Made by a program: the position numbers and the translations under genes. 64,000 bases of DNA from Myoxocephalus aenaeus (Eukaryota > Chordata > Actinopteri > Perciformes > Cottidae). The stretch spans positions 743,501 to 807,500 of the forward strand of contig JBAMJR010000066.1 of NCBI GenBank assembly GCA_038501785.1. Direction: 5' to 3'. Positions 1 through 11,300 of the stretch are shown here, piece by piece (the first letter of the stretch is position 1; every line of letters begins with the position of its first letter). The notes under the pieces are model-generated. The model was not told the DNA's origin, made no database searches, and worked only from the letters and a program-made list of their open reading frames with translations.

Positions 1-58
1 CCTAGGAGGAGGACAGGTTCGAGGGCAGCACCTGAAGTCAAGCAGAAAATAGCTTGAG

Positions 59-62
<4 letters not shown>

Positions 63-110
<48 letters not shown>
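63..110 (+). repeat. (GT)n microsatellite
   Basis: About 24 uninterrupted GT dinucleotides, directly read. Confidence 0.98.
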
Positions 111-112
<2 letters not shown>

Positions 113-225
113 CAAGGCTGCTTCGCCGAGTATGAGCAATTTTAAAGAGGAGCTGGACTGACCCGGTTTTCTAGTAGTCCCTGAAGCAGACCGTGAGGGA
201 GGTTACATAAGCGCTACTCCCAGAA

Positions 226-226
<1 letters not shown>

Positions 227-282
<56 letters not shown>
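227..282 (+). repeat. (AC)n microsatellite
   Basis: About 28 AC dinucleotides. With the (GT)n tract at 63-110 it forms an inverted pair about 120 bp apart. Confidence 0.98.
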
Positions 283-287
<5 letters not shown>

Positions 288-441
288 AGCAGCCACTGAC
301 TACTACAGGAGCGACTGCAGACGGATGAATCAGAGAAAGGGAGGCTCCTGTGGGGCCAGCCGACTAGTCAGACCATCCCTGCAACGCACTGGGCTGAGAG
401 GGAAAAAAAGAGAAGTAGAAGAAGAAGAGAGGAGGCTGACT

Positions 442-444
<3 letters not shown>

Positions 445-476
<32 letters not shown>
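445..476 (+). repeat. (GA)n microsatellite
   Basis: Pure GA run following a purine-rich stretch. The 72-residue open frame across it is compositional. Confidence 0.97.
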
Positions 477-479
<3 letters not shown>

Positions 480-595
480 TCAATCTGATAGCTTAGGTTT
501 CCATGCCAGGGGCCACACAAGAGCCCGACCGAGCGAGGAGTGACTGATTCAATTTACCTAAGAAGCCCAGCTGTTACTCAGAGAGACAGACACAG

Positions 596-597
<2 letters not shown>

Positions 598-640
<43 letters not shown>
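598..640 (+). repeat. (GT)n microsatellite
   Basis: GT run followed by a short GGGT-type run to about 651. Confidence 0.97.
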
Positions 641-648
<8 letters not shown>

Positions 649-776
649 GGTGTCCAGAGAACCTGCCACAGTAGCACTTTCCATTCTTTCTTTTAGTAAT
701 TCCATTTTCATGTACTGTAGGTCTCCACTTTGGCAGACACCAGATTCAAGACATTAAATCTTGTTGGCTTTGCTAA

Positions 777-778
<2 letters not shown>

Positions 779-814
<36 letters not shown>
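779..814 (+). repeat. (GT)n microsatellite
   Basis: About 18 GT units, directly read. Confidence 0.97.
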
Positions 815-815
<1 letters not shown>

Positions 816-1779
816 CTTTCACAGTGCTTAGTCTCATGACAGGCCGTATATTATCCATGCATCACCTGCATGTGACTCTCTCTGATTTCATTACAGGCAC
901 AAATAGAAATTAGAAAGCTGCACAACACTCTTTTCTCTGTTCCCTTCTTCTTCTTGCTATGAGCGCCGTGTTCCAGTTTTATACTCATATACTTCGCTAG
1001 GAGGCTGCAGCAAAAGCCACAGTTGTATTAATGGAGTTTGGCATAAACCAAACAGGTGATCCATGCATTAAATCAGGTGACAGACGACGCTTGAACTGAC
1101 AGCTTGTAACGTGACGGTGTTCCCCCGCTTCCTCTCCACCGCTCTCGGCTTTTCCTTTTCCTGGAAGGCCGGACTCGGCCTCGAGGACCGCGTCTCTGAG
1201 AAACACTGTTGAGGAGCAACGGCTAATTGTGCTGCAAAGAAGAGGAGATCCAGGCAGGAGAAGGTCAGGTCCAACGCGCCGAGGGAAGAGATATTATATA
1301 TATATTTACTCTGATGAAGTGTCTTGCAGATGTTGTGCCAAATACCAGCGTCATCAGCTTAATGCACAAGCATCGGACCTGATGTTTTCCATTCTGTTTC
1401 ATGCCTTCTTTTAAGGAACTCTTTTCCAAGTACTTTGCACTCTCCAAAGGTTTTGTTTACAGCCGGACACGGAGGAATATCAATGTGCAACTTTCTGAAA
1501 GATGCCGTTTCTCTGCCAAGATTTCCGTTGCCTCTGTGGTAGTTTATGTTATCAAGTAGAAATACATCATCCACATTGTTTTGTAGTTACTTACTGGAGG
1601 CAGTGGGGGAACGCAATATATATATCAAAAGTTCTTTAATGCACAATAATAATAAAGAGCTTTTATTATTTTATTGTTAATGAGTGTATGAAACGCAACT
1701 TGGAATCAAGTGCGATTCATGACAATCAAAACCTGTTTAGTTGACTTGTCAACGAGCACAGAAGGCTGATGGGTACCAA

Positions 1780-2215
1780 AAGCCGTTGCCTCCCCCGCCC
1801 CACCGAGCCGCCATGTTTTCAGCGTAACACCAGAGGGAAGGAGAGGAGGAGAGAGCGCGTGCAGCCGAGCCGAGAGCCAATCAGCGCTAAAGAGGTCGGA
1901 GAGGTCGCCGCCCCGGCTACCGGTGCCCGTTGACTGGGGGAACGAGCAGAGACCGAGCGTGGAGAGAGGCCGCCTCCAGAGGAGGGGGGGGGGGAGGAGG
2001 ATGGGGGAGGAGAAACGCAGAGCACATGGCCTGTTTAAACCACATGACACCCTGGAGGAGAGGAGGAAGCAGGGCAGCGGTCTTGTGGTTGAAATGCAAC
2101 AATGCGCGGCTCCTGGATATCCACTCGTTTTGAATGGAGATCTTTTTTCTTTTTCAGCAGCGGAGGAATCTTCCCCCGGCGGCTTCGGCATTTGAGAGTC
2201 TGTGTAAATATGTGC
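1780..2215. promoter_or_regulatory. CpG- and GC-rich promoter-like patch inside zeb1 intron 1
   Basis: This block is markedly richer in G+C and CpG than its flanks. It carries a CCAAT box (1877-1881), several CCGCC/GGCGG-type motifs and a purine-rich G tract (about 1981-2010). That composition is what an unmethylated vertebrate promoter looks like. ZEB1 in mammals is known to use alternative first exons in this part of the gene, so an alternative zeb1 promoter is possible. The 179-residue minus-strand and 90-residue plus-strand open frames across it show no recognisable domain and are attributed to GC richness. No TATA box or start site was identified. Confidence 0.3.
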
Positions 2216-2414
2216 TGGAAAAACTCCCACGCGCTGTCTCAACATTGCACTATTTAAAAAAAGGCAGAATATGGATTTATTTTTCTTCTAAAAACAGACC
2301 TTGTAGGAACATAATCCCTTTCCAATCCTCACCTATGACCCACTAGAAGTGGGACCCTGCCACCTGTCCAGTGTTTTCTTACTTTTCTGTGTTCGGGACG
2401 TTGCTGGGCTTCAA

Positions 2415-2415
<1 letters not shown>

Positions 2416-2475
<60 letters not shown>
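2416..2475 (+). repeat. (CA)n microsatellite
   Basis: About 30 CA units. Confidence 0.98.
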
Positions 2476-2476
<1 letters not shown>

Positions 2477-4089
2477 GCACAAAGCACGGAGTGACCAGGT
2501 GCCAAAATGGCGGAAACCAGCACCGAACTAACGAGAAAATAAATGGAATACATTTTAAATATTAAACGGAGGGCACTGCTTTTTTCACATGGTTAACAAC
2601 TACTAAAACAAACAGCATGGCTGGCATATACAGTGCTACTGGTGTTAATACTCAAACTGCACTAAAGTGTTCCTGGTTTACTGCAACTACCACCAACTGA
2701 GCCAAGAGGCCCTCAAAACAAAGAAAGCCCCCATGAGACTGTGACCAGTATATCTTTGTTCTGATATTACTGCAGATTAGACTTAATGGATGAACTACGT
2801 ACTTCCTGTGACTTTAAAATGTCTCAGCCTGTTGTCTTCATGCATCCATCTGACAGAGGGCTTTATTTTAATACCAAAGGTCAGTATCCAATATGATCAC
2901 GGTTCTCTAGTTCTTTAGTTCACCTTCAGAAGTTCAGCTTAAAGGATTTAACCACCTGAATAAAATGTGTTCTGCCTGTACTTTGTGAAAATATGCATAC
3001 TGAGCAATATTATCTCAACCAATACTTTAGTATAAGGTACTGAGCTTTATGGTGGTGAAAAGGAGAGAAAAAAAGGAAAACGTTCATATTTGAGATGCAG
3101 CAAATATTTGGCTTCTTTTGGCATGAAGTCATTTTTCTACTCATCGTTTCAGATCTATTATGTATCACCACTGCCCTTTTTTAAATACACTTTTTGGTGA
3201 ATCCCCTCTCGGTGGACAGTAGAGCGACCTGCTAAACGATTTGTTCTCCTTTTTCCAAACAAGCTGATTCCAGATTTATTATCTTCTTCTGTTGATTCAC
3301 GAATACGGAAAATCCGATACTTTCAACTTAACCCAAATCAATCAGGCAAATGAGCGTCGGCTAAACGCTCAAGATACGCACCATAACAACCCCACACACA
3401 GTCTGTCAGGCCGGGTGCAACATCTGGAGCGGGGCGTCCCGGAGCAGCTTATTATCCAGCGTGAAACGCGCCTACGCGACACTTTGAGCGACAAAGCAAA
3501 CAACAAACAGGCAGCCGTGCGGCGGATGACACCTTTTTCTTTTTCAGAAGTTCTGGGGATTTTGTTTTTTGCAACCCCCACCCCCCCCCTTAAGGATCCT
3601 CTGTTGTTCTGCTGGAGTGACAGCTATCGGTGAGAGCAAATCTAGGTCGTCTTTTTTGTTTTTGGGATTGCTCAACATCAGTATTTGACCCAGTAGTTTC
3701 GTAGCACGGTGGTTTTCCCCGAATTTCCGTCTTGCCCACTCACATTCCTAGCCACAGGTAAGACATCTCCTCTCTCCTACCTCCAGGTGATCCTTGTTTC
3801 TCTCCCAGTGCGTTTCATATTAAACATTAAATAGAAGAATATCCACAGAGCGGTTCATCGTTGAAGTGGATGACAGCTGTGATAAATCATCAAAACTAGC
3901 GATTGCGTGAAAAAGCAGTGAAGTACTATTTTTGACGGCGCTCCTGTGCCTTTAAAAAAATGTCTTCATGCCTATATTTATCTTTAGCAAGTAATACACT
4001 TCTCAAGTTCTTTGTGAGTGCAAAAAAAATAATAAAAAAAAGCAGAACGGTGGGGTATTTCCAGGTCAGAATGTGTCCATAAACTTATA

Positions 4090-4200
4090 GCACTTTGTAC
4101 TTTCTTGATTCTTGTTGTTGTGAGTTTGTACTCATGGTTGAAAGCACTTATTGTAAGTCGCTTTGGATGAAAGCGTCAGCTAAATGAAACATAATGTAAT
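4090..4200 (+). repeat. Fish SINE/L2-type retroelement 3' tail
   Basis: The stretch reads through 'tgtaagtcgctttggat' and 'aaagcgtcagctaaatg', the well-known conserved 3' end shared by many teleost SINEs and L2-like LINEs, which drives reverse transcription in trans. Only a short 5'-truncated piece is present. No tRNA-like head was seen upstream. Confidence 0.75.
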
Positions 4201-4879
4201 GTCCATTACTCTGTGCCGAGTAAACTTTCTTTGGACAAAAAAAGGTCCGACACAATACCTCGCGGTTTGCATTGAAGAGAGACGAGAAAATGAAAAGCTC
4301 AACGAGAGCAGGCGCGTAATTAGATGGTGAATAATACGGACGACATCAGACTCTCAGCGGGGTTTTAATTAAATAAATGTGATACTTTTGTGCTGCACTT
4401 TCAATCCAATTTGGGCAGAATGTTGCAGGGGGGGAGGGGCTGCTCCACGGCAAACGGCGAGCACCCATGCTTTATTTTAAATTACAGTCATTTCGGCCGT
4501 CCGCCACGTGTCATTCAGCTCTGTCGATGCTGTCATCGTTGTGCTAGCAGCTCTGCTCTGTATGCAACGTGTCGCCTGTGAATACACCTCACGGGCAAAT
4601 TACTGCTCCTTATTGTACTGAGTCATTCATGTGGTTTGTGGTTCTGTTAATGATGCTGCTGGAACATAACAGACACGCCACTTAATTGGCTGTATTGTCA
4701 TGAAAAATGTTTTACATGTTGCCAGTAGAGCTTAAATTGCTTCTTTTTTTTTTTATGCAATTAAGCCACATTTTCAAAAAGAAAAGAAAAGATGCCATGG
4801 TTTCCTGGTTGTCTGTTTCTTCTGATCGTCAGATAAAACAAGACAAATGTTTATATAAAAATCTATTAAAAAATAAATA

Positions 4880-5192
<313 letters not shown>

Positions 5193-7018
5193 TTTTTTTT
5201 TATATGTTCTCGATTTATCGTTTGGTCAAAAAAATATCCGGGGGAAAAGTAAACGATGCCCTTAACGTTGGGGTGAAATGTAAAAGCATTTGAACCCTTT
5301 ATAGATCAAATCCCTGATAATATCGTGCAACAAATGCACAGAAATGTAAATGATGTATGTTTCTAAATCATGTACTTGTGTAAGCTAGCACCAACCAATT
5401 TCAATCAATAACATCACGACATCCATCAATCAATCAATCAATCAGACCACGACCTACATTTGTAGACGCCGTCACGTCAGTTTCCCTTTGGTTCAACCAA
5501 CAGTGAGGAAGAAGAAAAATAAAGATGCAGGGAGAATCAATTTCCAATCACATGAGACGAAGAAAAGCAGCAAATCCTCTGGAACTGGGGGAAGATCAAT
5601 CGATTTAACCAGATACTTTCCCTTTTTGAATCAATTTCATTGTTGCCGCTCTAACATGAACCAAAACAGTGTATTGATTCATCAAGGAAATAATAAGCAG
5701 ATGAATCAATGATACGGCTGTAACGCAGCCCTTTTAGTTTCAGTTCTGGACCCAAACTGGCTAGTTTTGGGGACCGGAGCATATGCTGCTTCCTGACCTT
5801 TGAACACAAGCGACCGCCTCGCCTCTGTCTACCATCTATCCTGCCGCAAGCGGGGGGGGGTGGGGTTGATCCTCGGTAGGTGCAACGAGGTTAATATCCT
5901 ATCAATCAAGCCTTTAGCTTCACCGCTGGGTGCTCAAAAAGAAAGAAAGGAGAAAGAGAAGAAAAGAAAAAAAGGAGGAGGAGGAGCTGCGCGGAAAAAC
6001 CCACAAGGACAGTTTGACTCTTCACCGAAAGTGAAAACAAATTGTTCAGAGAAACACTCGACTTCCGCCTGCTCGTCTGCTCGGCGTGTTAATATTGTCT
6101 CCGCTGACCTTTTCCGTCGGAGACCGTTTGGGGGGTTATCGCAGTGAAAATGTCATTCTGGTTCACCTATTAAGTCTTTAATCGCACATAACACTCCGTC
6201 TCCTCCGTGAGCTGCAGCCCTGTCCTCCGCGCGGCCTTAAAACCCATTTATAATATAATGATGGATCGTAAAAAAAACATAATGGGAGGAGGAGGGATGG
6301 AGCGAATGGGATGCTGAAGTGCCGAGCAGAGGCCTCCGTTACCTCCAGCACGTCTTTTTCTTTTTTTCTTTCGGACGTCGCTTTAAGTTGCAACTCGTGA
6401 TGTGTTTTCAATTTTGCAGAAGGACTCATTTAAATATCCATTAGGCCCTACTTTCTCTTTCACCCGGTGCCTCGAGGCGATCGGCTAATGTGGAAGCGTT
6501 CAGCTAATCGCGCGCCGGCAGATCAATAAACTACGGTGAACCTAGTCAAGTCGCCGTGGAGTTTGAATGGTAGATAACCCAAAAATTCGAAAAAGCAGAC
6601 GGTTGCGCTTGTTTTCCCCCAAAGTAAGATCACGAGGGGGAGCCTGAAAACCGAAGCACATTCAGGAGTTATGTTTTAGTTTTAGGTCGGCGTGAATCTC
6701 TCCCCCTCCCGTGCTTTGGTCCCGGCGAGATTCAACAGGAAAAAACACTTCCATCTTATCAATAATAATCTCTCTTGAGGCCTGATTTATGCCCCAGCAG
6801 GTACTTCTGCACCGCTGTGCTCATGATCTCATACTCTTCCTCCTCCTCCTCCTCCTCCTCCTCTCACCTGCTCAGTATTCACCTCACACACACACTCAGT
6901 CTCTCTCGCTCTCTGGCAAAAGAAACTCTTTGGAAAATGGGGCCGGCAGTTACAAAGAGCTGCTTAGCATCAGTAAAAAAAAAAAACTGAGCATTGTGAT
7001 GTGCAAAACATGCCATCT

Positions 7019-7038
7019 GTGTGTGTGTGTGTGTGTGT
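7019..7038 (+). repeat. Short (GT)n microsatellite
   Basis: About 10 GT units. Confidence 0.95.
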
Positions 7039-8527
7039 TAGAGATAGCAGCCTCTGCAACACAAGCCACAGCCCGCGGGTGGAAGCGTGTATCGCCGTGA
7101 GCAGTTTCTGTTCAACTTAGCGCTTAGCTTTTAGCTTAGCTCCAGACAAGACGGGCCTCTTGTGGATCTGCAAGGAGCTCTAAAAAAAAAAAGAAAAAAA
7201 CGCTCTCGGGGGAAACGCCGCAGAACCTCAGTAGTCTGGCTGTCGGTCAACATGTTTGCTTTGAAGATAAAAAAGTACTTTTCTCAGTGAGACATGTCGT
7301 CTGACACGGCGGCAGTTCGGTTTCACGCGGGCTCCTCAAGAGCACGACATAAAAGGTGTGTATTCTGTCTTCTCGTGCCTCCTGGCTTATGCTCCATAAA
7401 TAGCTCATTGGTGGCAAAAAAAAGTCTGCTTTCTTCAGTTCTCCCTTCTGCTTCACGTCCCGGTCCAACAACTCGGTCGAGGTTTGTTGTGGATGGACGC
7501 CGTGTTTTTAAAGATGATTGTCGTCCGAGAATCTAAAGATGTTTTGGGGCCGACTGCTTCCGTGAAAGCATGAGCAGTCGTGATGAACTTGAGGTCCGTA
7601 CCCTCGTAATCCACATTAAGGAACCAGATCAGACCACAAACATTTACTTATAAAGCATCTTTAACAATATTACTTAGAAATTCAAACACTACAATAAAAT
7701 AGCTTCTATTCTATATTTATGCTTCTACTACATACTATTTTATATCGACTACAGAGTTGCAGCTTCTTCCTCCTCCTCCTCATCCTCCTCCCCCGGCTTT
7801 CCCCACTAACGATATCTCCATCTCCAAATCCAGCGGGCGACTTCACACCATCACATTACTTATAATCACACCGCGGTATTTTTGGCACTGCCGGGTCTTT
7901 GGACAAGAAAAAAAACTGCCCGTCTACAGTATGTCAGGAGTTGGCAGCGGCTCCTTGGCACGTAGCCTCGCCCCGGCCTGGCGGTTCTGTCCTCGCTAAA
8001 TGAAGACCACGCCGCCGCCTGGATGTCTGGCGGCGAGCTAGCTGGCTTTTGAGCGGCTGTGGAGGGGAGCCGGGTCTGTGCCCGGGCACCGTGGAGGCTT
8101 CGTGTCTGAGTGGCACTGCTTTGTGCTGTTGGGAATACAAGTTCTAATAAACCTCTGAGATGATTGGAGGCACAGCGTCGGGCGTGATGTATTTACAAAG
8201 ATACTTCGCCTCACTACAGCGCTGCGTTTTGGTGCACAGTCACAAGCCAACGGATCCAACGGCCACCAGAGCGAATAAAGCAAGGGGAAACCTTGCGTGT
8301 GCGTACAGGCTGAGGGAAACAAACACTGACCTGCTTTGAGAGCATAATGAGATGCTAACCTACTTTTTCTTTACAGGTGTGTTGAGGGAAAACATCAAAA
8401 CAAATAAACAACTCAAGGCTGCTCTGGCATCTGAACGCAACAAAGACAAAAAGGCACAATCCGAAACCTGCAGGCGTACAAAGCAAACTCCCCAGATGTG
8501 TAGGTAGTCTGAGAGGATATGCGAGCA

Positions 8528-8530
<3 letters not shown>

Positions 8531-8564
<34 letters not shown>

Positions 8565-8565
8565 G
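8531..8565 (+). repeat. (GT)n microsatellite
   Basis: GT run with one GC interruption near the end. It generates the Cys/Val or His/Thr tracts of the overlapping open frames. Confidence 0.96.
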
Positions 8566-8882
8566 CCGGTTTACCCAGTCGCACAATGCAGGAAGGAAGG
8601 GAAGGGAAACACGGGGACAGGCGGGAACCTTTTTCCGAACGCAGTTTAGCAAAATGTCAAGCTGGCTCAGATCGCCGCTCGACTGAAATGTCATCCTGTC
8701 GAGACGCCGACGAAGAACACACTGCGCAGGTGCGTCTGCACAAAGTGGACGCCCGTCAAAATACAGTTTCACTTTAAAGTTACAGAGGGATTCAACTCCA
8801 GAACACCTTGGAATGTTTTTTTTTTTTTCTTCCCCCAATGAGCACCGATAAATTTGATGCACACTTAACGCTTCCAAAAAAA

Positions 8883-8905
8883 TGTGTGTGTGTGTGTGTG
8901 TGTGT
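8883..8905 (+). repeat. Short (GT)n microsatellite
   Basis: About 11 TG units. Confidence 0.95.
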
Positions 8906-9296
8906 TTTCAAATGACTGTGTGTTTATTGGCAGAGGTTAAAGCCTCCAATGAACATTTTCAAAATATCTTCAAATACGGAGCCAGCGACGTGCGTTTTTA
9001 GGAAAAACTGCTTTTAAAAAAAAAATGTAAAAGCTCAAATGTAAGTCGCCGTGAGAGAAAGCATGTGCGCGCTCAGACCAGCTCGGTCTGTTAAGAGGTC
9101 CCGTCCCGGGCAGAGGTGTAGCTCCCCCCCCACCCCTGAAGTGTGCTATAATATAATTGTGCTGAAAGGCTGCATGCTCACGCCACGGGAGGAGAGTTTT
9201 ATATCGAAGCCTGGCCGCTGTAACGGTGTCAGGTGGTATTTATGAGACTTGTAATGGGGCTGAAGCCCAGGCACACCTGCTACGCTGGGATGGGTG

Positions 9297-9298
<2 letters not shown>

Positions 9299-9345
<47 letters not shown>

Positions 9346-9358
9346 TATACACACACAT
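9299..9358 (+). repeat. (AT)n/(AC)n compound microsatellite
   Basis: About 21 AT units (to about 9341) followed by a short AT/AC mixed run. Confidence 0.95.
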
Positions 9359-9631
9359 ATAATAGCAGCAAATCTGCTTCTTTTCAGTTGTATTTACGCT
9401 CACCTGATTAATAAACTGGATTTGTCTTCATGGACTGAGTGGGAGAGTCCAGAGAGACGTTTATTTTTTTTTCCATGAATGAAGTAAAAACTTGAGGAAA
9501 CTGTGAGGTCACGTCCCATGAACATATTTCCACATTCATACCTTCCCTATTTTGGATTACATTTTTGTTGCATGCACCATTTTCCTGTTCCCAAATCGTC
9601 TCAGAGCTCATTTCAAGAGTTACGTCACATT

Positions 9632-9722
9632 TTTTAGGGCTGCGACTAACAATTATTATCATAAACGGATCAATCGTTTGGTATATGAACTGTCAGAAGA
9701 GACAAAACAAAGTGCTGTGTGT
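9632..9722 (+). repeat. Degenerate 'gggctgcgactaac' MITE-like fragment
   Basis: Begins with 'agggctgcgactaacaatta' and continues with diverged 'atcaatcgttt'-type sequence. This matches the start of a dispersed fish element whose ends read 'gggctgcaactaacgatta', usually treated as a non-autonomous DNA transposon. Other diverged pieces occur near 11,075 and in reverse near 16,995. Family assignment is from memory of the consensus. Confidence 0.5.
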
Positions 9723-10222
9723 GAAATTAAATGAACAAATGTTTTGCTTCATCGATTACATCACACACGTTCTGTCGAGATTTGAAAAAAAAAACTGTGG
9801 ACGTTATTATTAACGTTAGTGAAAAATACATTTGTGTTGTTCGTAGAAAATGTGAGACTCTTACAGATTTTAGGGAACACATATATTATAGTTTGGTGTG
9901 CAGAGAGAACAGAATTTGGATATTTACGCCGTCAAAGAAAACGTCTCGGGGTCTCGGCCCCGCCGACTGTTCAGAGGCGGGATGCGTCCGGTGGCTAATG
10001 AGCCTCCTCGCAGGTTGCCGACATCACCTCCCGGTACCTCTGAGCTCGCCGTTAAGGCGCCCCGCTGGGTGAGAGCCAGAGGAGGGGAACAAACGGCCGC
10101 CGTTGATGAAAAGCCAGTCGAGATGAGAAACGCCGCCGCCGCCTCGGAGCGCCACCTGAGCCGGTTCTCTGAACGCCGATAACCCAAAAAGGAAAAACTG
10201 CAGCAGAAATTTCTGCTGAGGT

Positions 10223-10224
<2 letters not shown>

Positions 10225-10291
<67 letters not shown>
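10225..10291 (+). repeat. (CA)n microsatellite
   Basis: About 33 CA units. Confidence 0.98.
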
Positions 10292-10294
<3 letters not shown>

Positions 10295-10682
10295 ATGAAG
10301 GCAGGAAATTAAACTCTTCGCCCGTCGACTTCACCGGCGTATGGTTTCCAAAGTCAACATGCTAATTTGGAGTGAACATTTTTATGCCTAGGTCAAAAAA
10401 TTCCAAATTCCAAGTTACTGCCTCCAGTAGAACGTAATCTAAAACAATCAGATCTGGTTACCGGGACATAATAATGTGCCGTGGCATTCCTTATCATGTC
10501 AATAAGTTAACTGTCACACTGTGGGTTATGTGGTCTTGACATCTTTATGTTTGCACAGAGATCCCCTGAGCACCAACAAAAGAGACATCAATGTCACTGT
10601 GGTGCAACTTTAAGAACATCTGCTCTTTTTTTTTTCCAATAAAAAAATGAAGTAAACACAAACACATTGTCCAAAGCAATGA

Positions 10683-10704
10683 CCCCCCCCCCCCCCCCCC
10701 CCCC
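10683..10704 (+). repeat. Poly-C run
   Basis: 22 consecutive C residues. Such runs are prone to length error in sequencing and assembly. Confidence 0.95.
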
Positions 10705-11074
10705 TCACCACTGCTGCAGCACTATAACACAGGAACAGGTGTGAGCACTCACTTCCTGCCATAACAGGCACAGCCTCCTTGAAGATAAACAAAGCCACGC
10801 AAACACACGCAATAATTGTTTATGCTTGATAACTCGAGTCTCGCAGCAGAGACACGGTGAGGTGAGTCAGACGGCTGCTTTCATGTCCTCTCAGGACGCC
10901 GGGGAAGAGAACGCAGGTGAAGGTGCGTCGGCCTCGGCAAAGGATAACGATTACAGGGGGGAAAGCAAATTGGATGTCATGATGAATACAACAAATTAAA
11001 AAAAAAATATATCCAGTGAAAAGAGGCAGAAAAACAGTTAGATTGGGTCATTGTTTTTAATCCAAAATGCCGCG

Positions 11075-11300
11075 TAGTGAAGCTGCAACTACTGATGATG
11101 TTCATCATCGGTTAACCCGCCCATTATTCTCTCAATTAATCTGCTATCTGTGGGGTCTTTGAAGTATTTTTGACTATTTTGAAGTATTTTTAACTATTTT
11201 CAATTCACATCTGCGTTAAAAACATAGAACAACAGCAAATCCTTACTATTGACGTAATGGATCAGCAACGTGTCCGTCCACTAATCTATAAAAAAAGATT
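11075..11300 (+). repeat. Degenerate 'gctgcaactac' MITE-like fragment
   Basis: Starts with 'gaagctgcaactactgatga' followed by diverged 'ctctcaattaatctg'. This is the same dispersed element type as at 9632. The 3' boundary is uncertain. Confidence 0.45.

Noticed and set aside
1706..2245. 179-residue minus-strand open frame
   Set aside because: It lies entirely in a CpG-rich patch. No recognisable domain, and open frames on both strands are expected from GC content.
6775..6875. Minus-strand acidic peptide frame around the (CTC)n tract
   Set aside because: I considered it as the acidic second exon of zeb1, but the residues following the poly-Glu tract do not match ZEB1 and the Glu run is a trinucleotide repeat.
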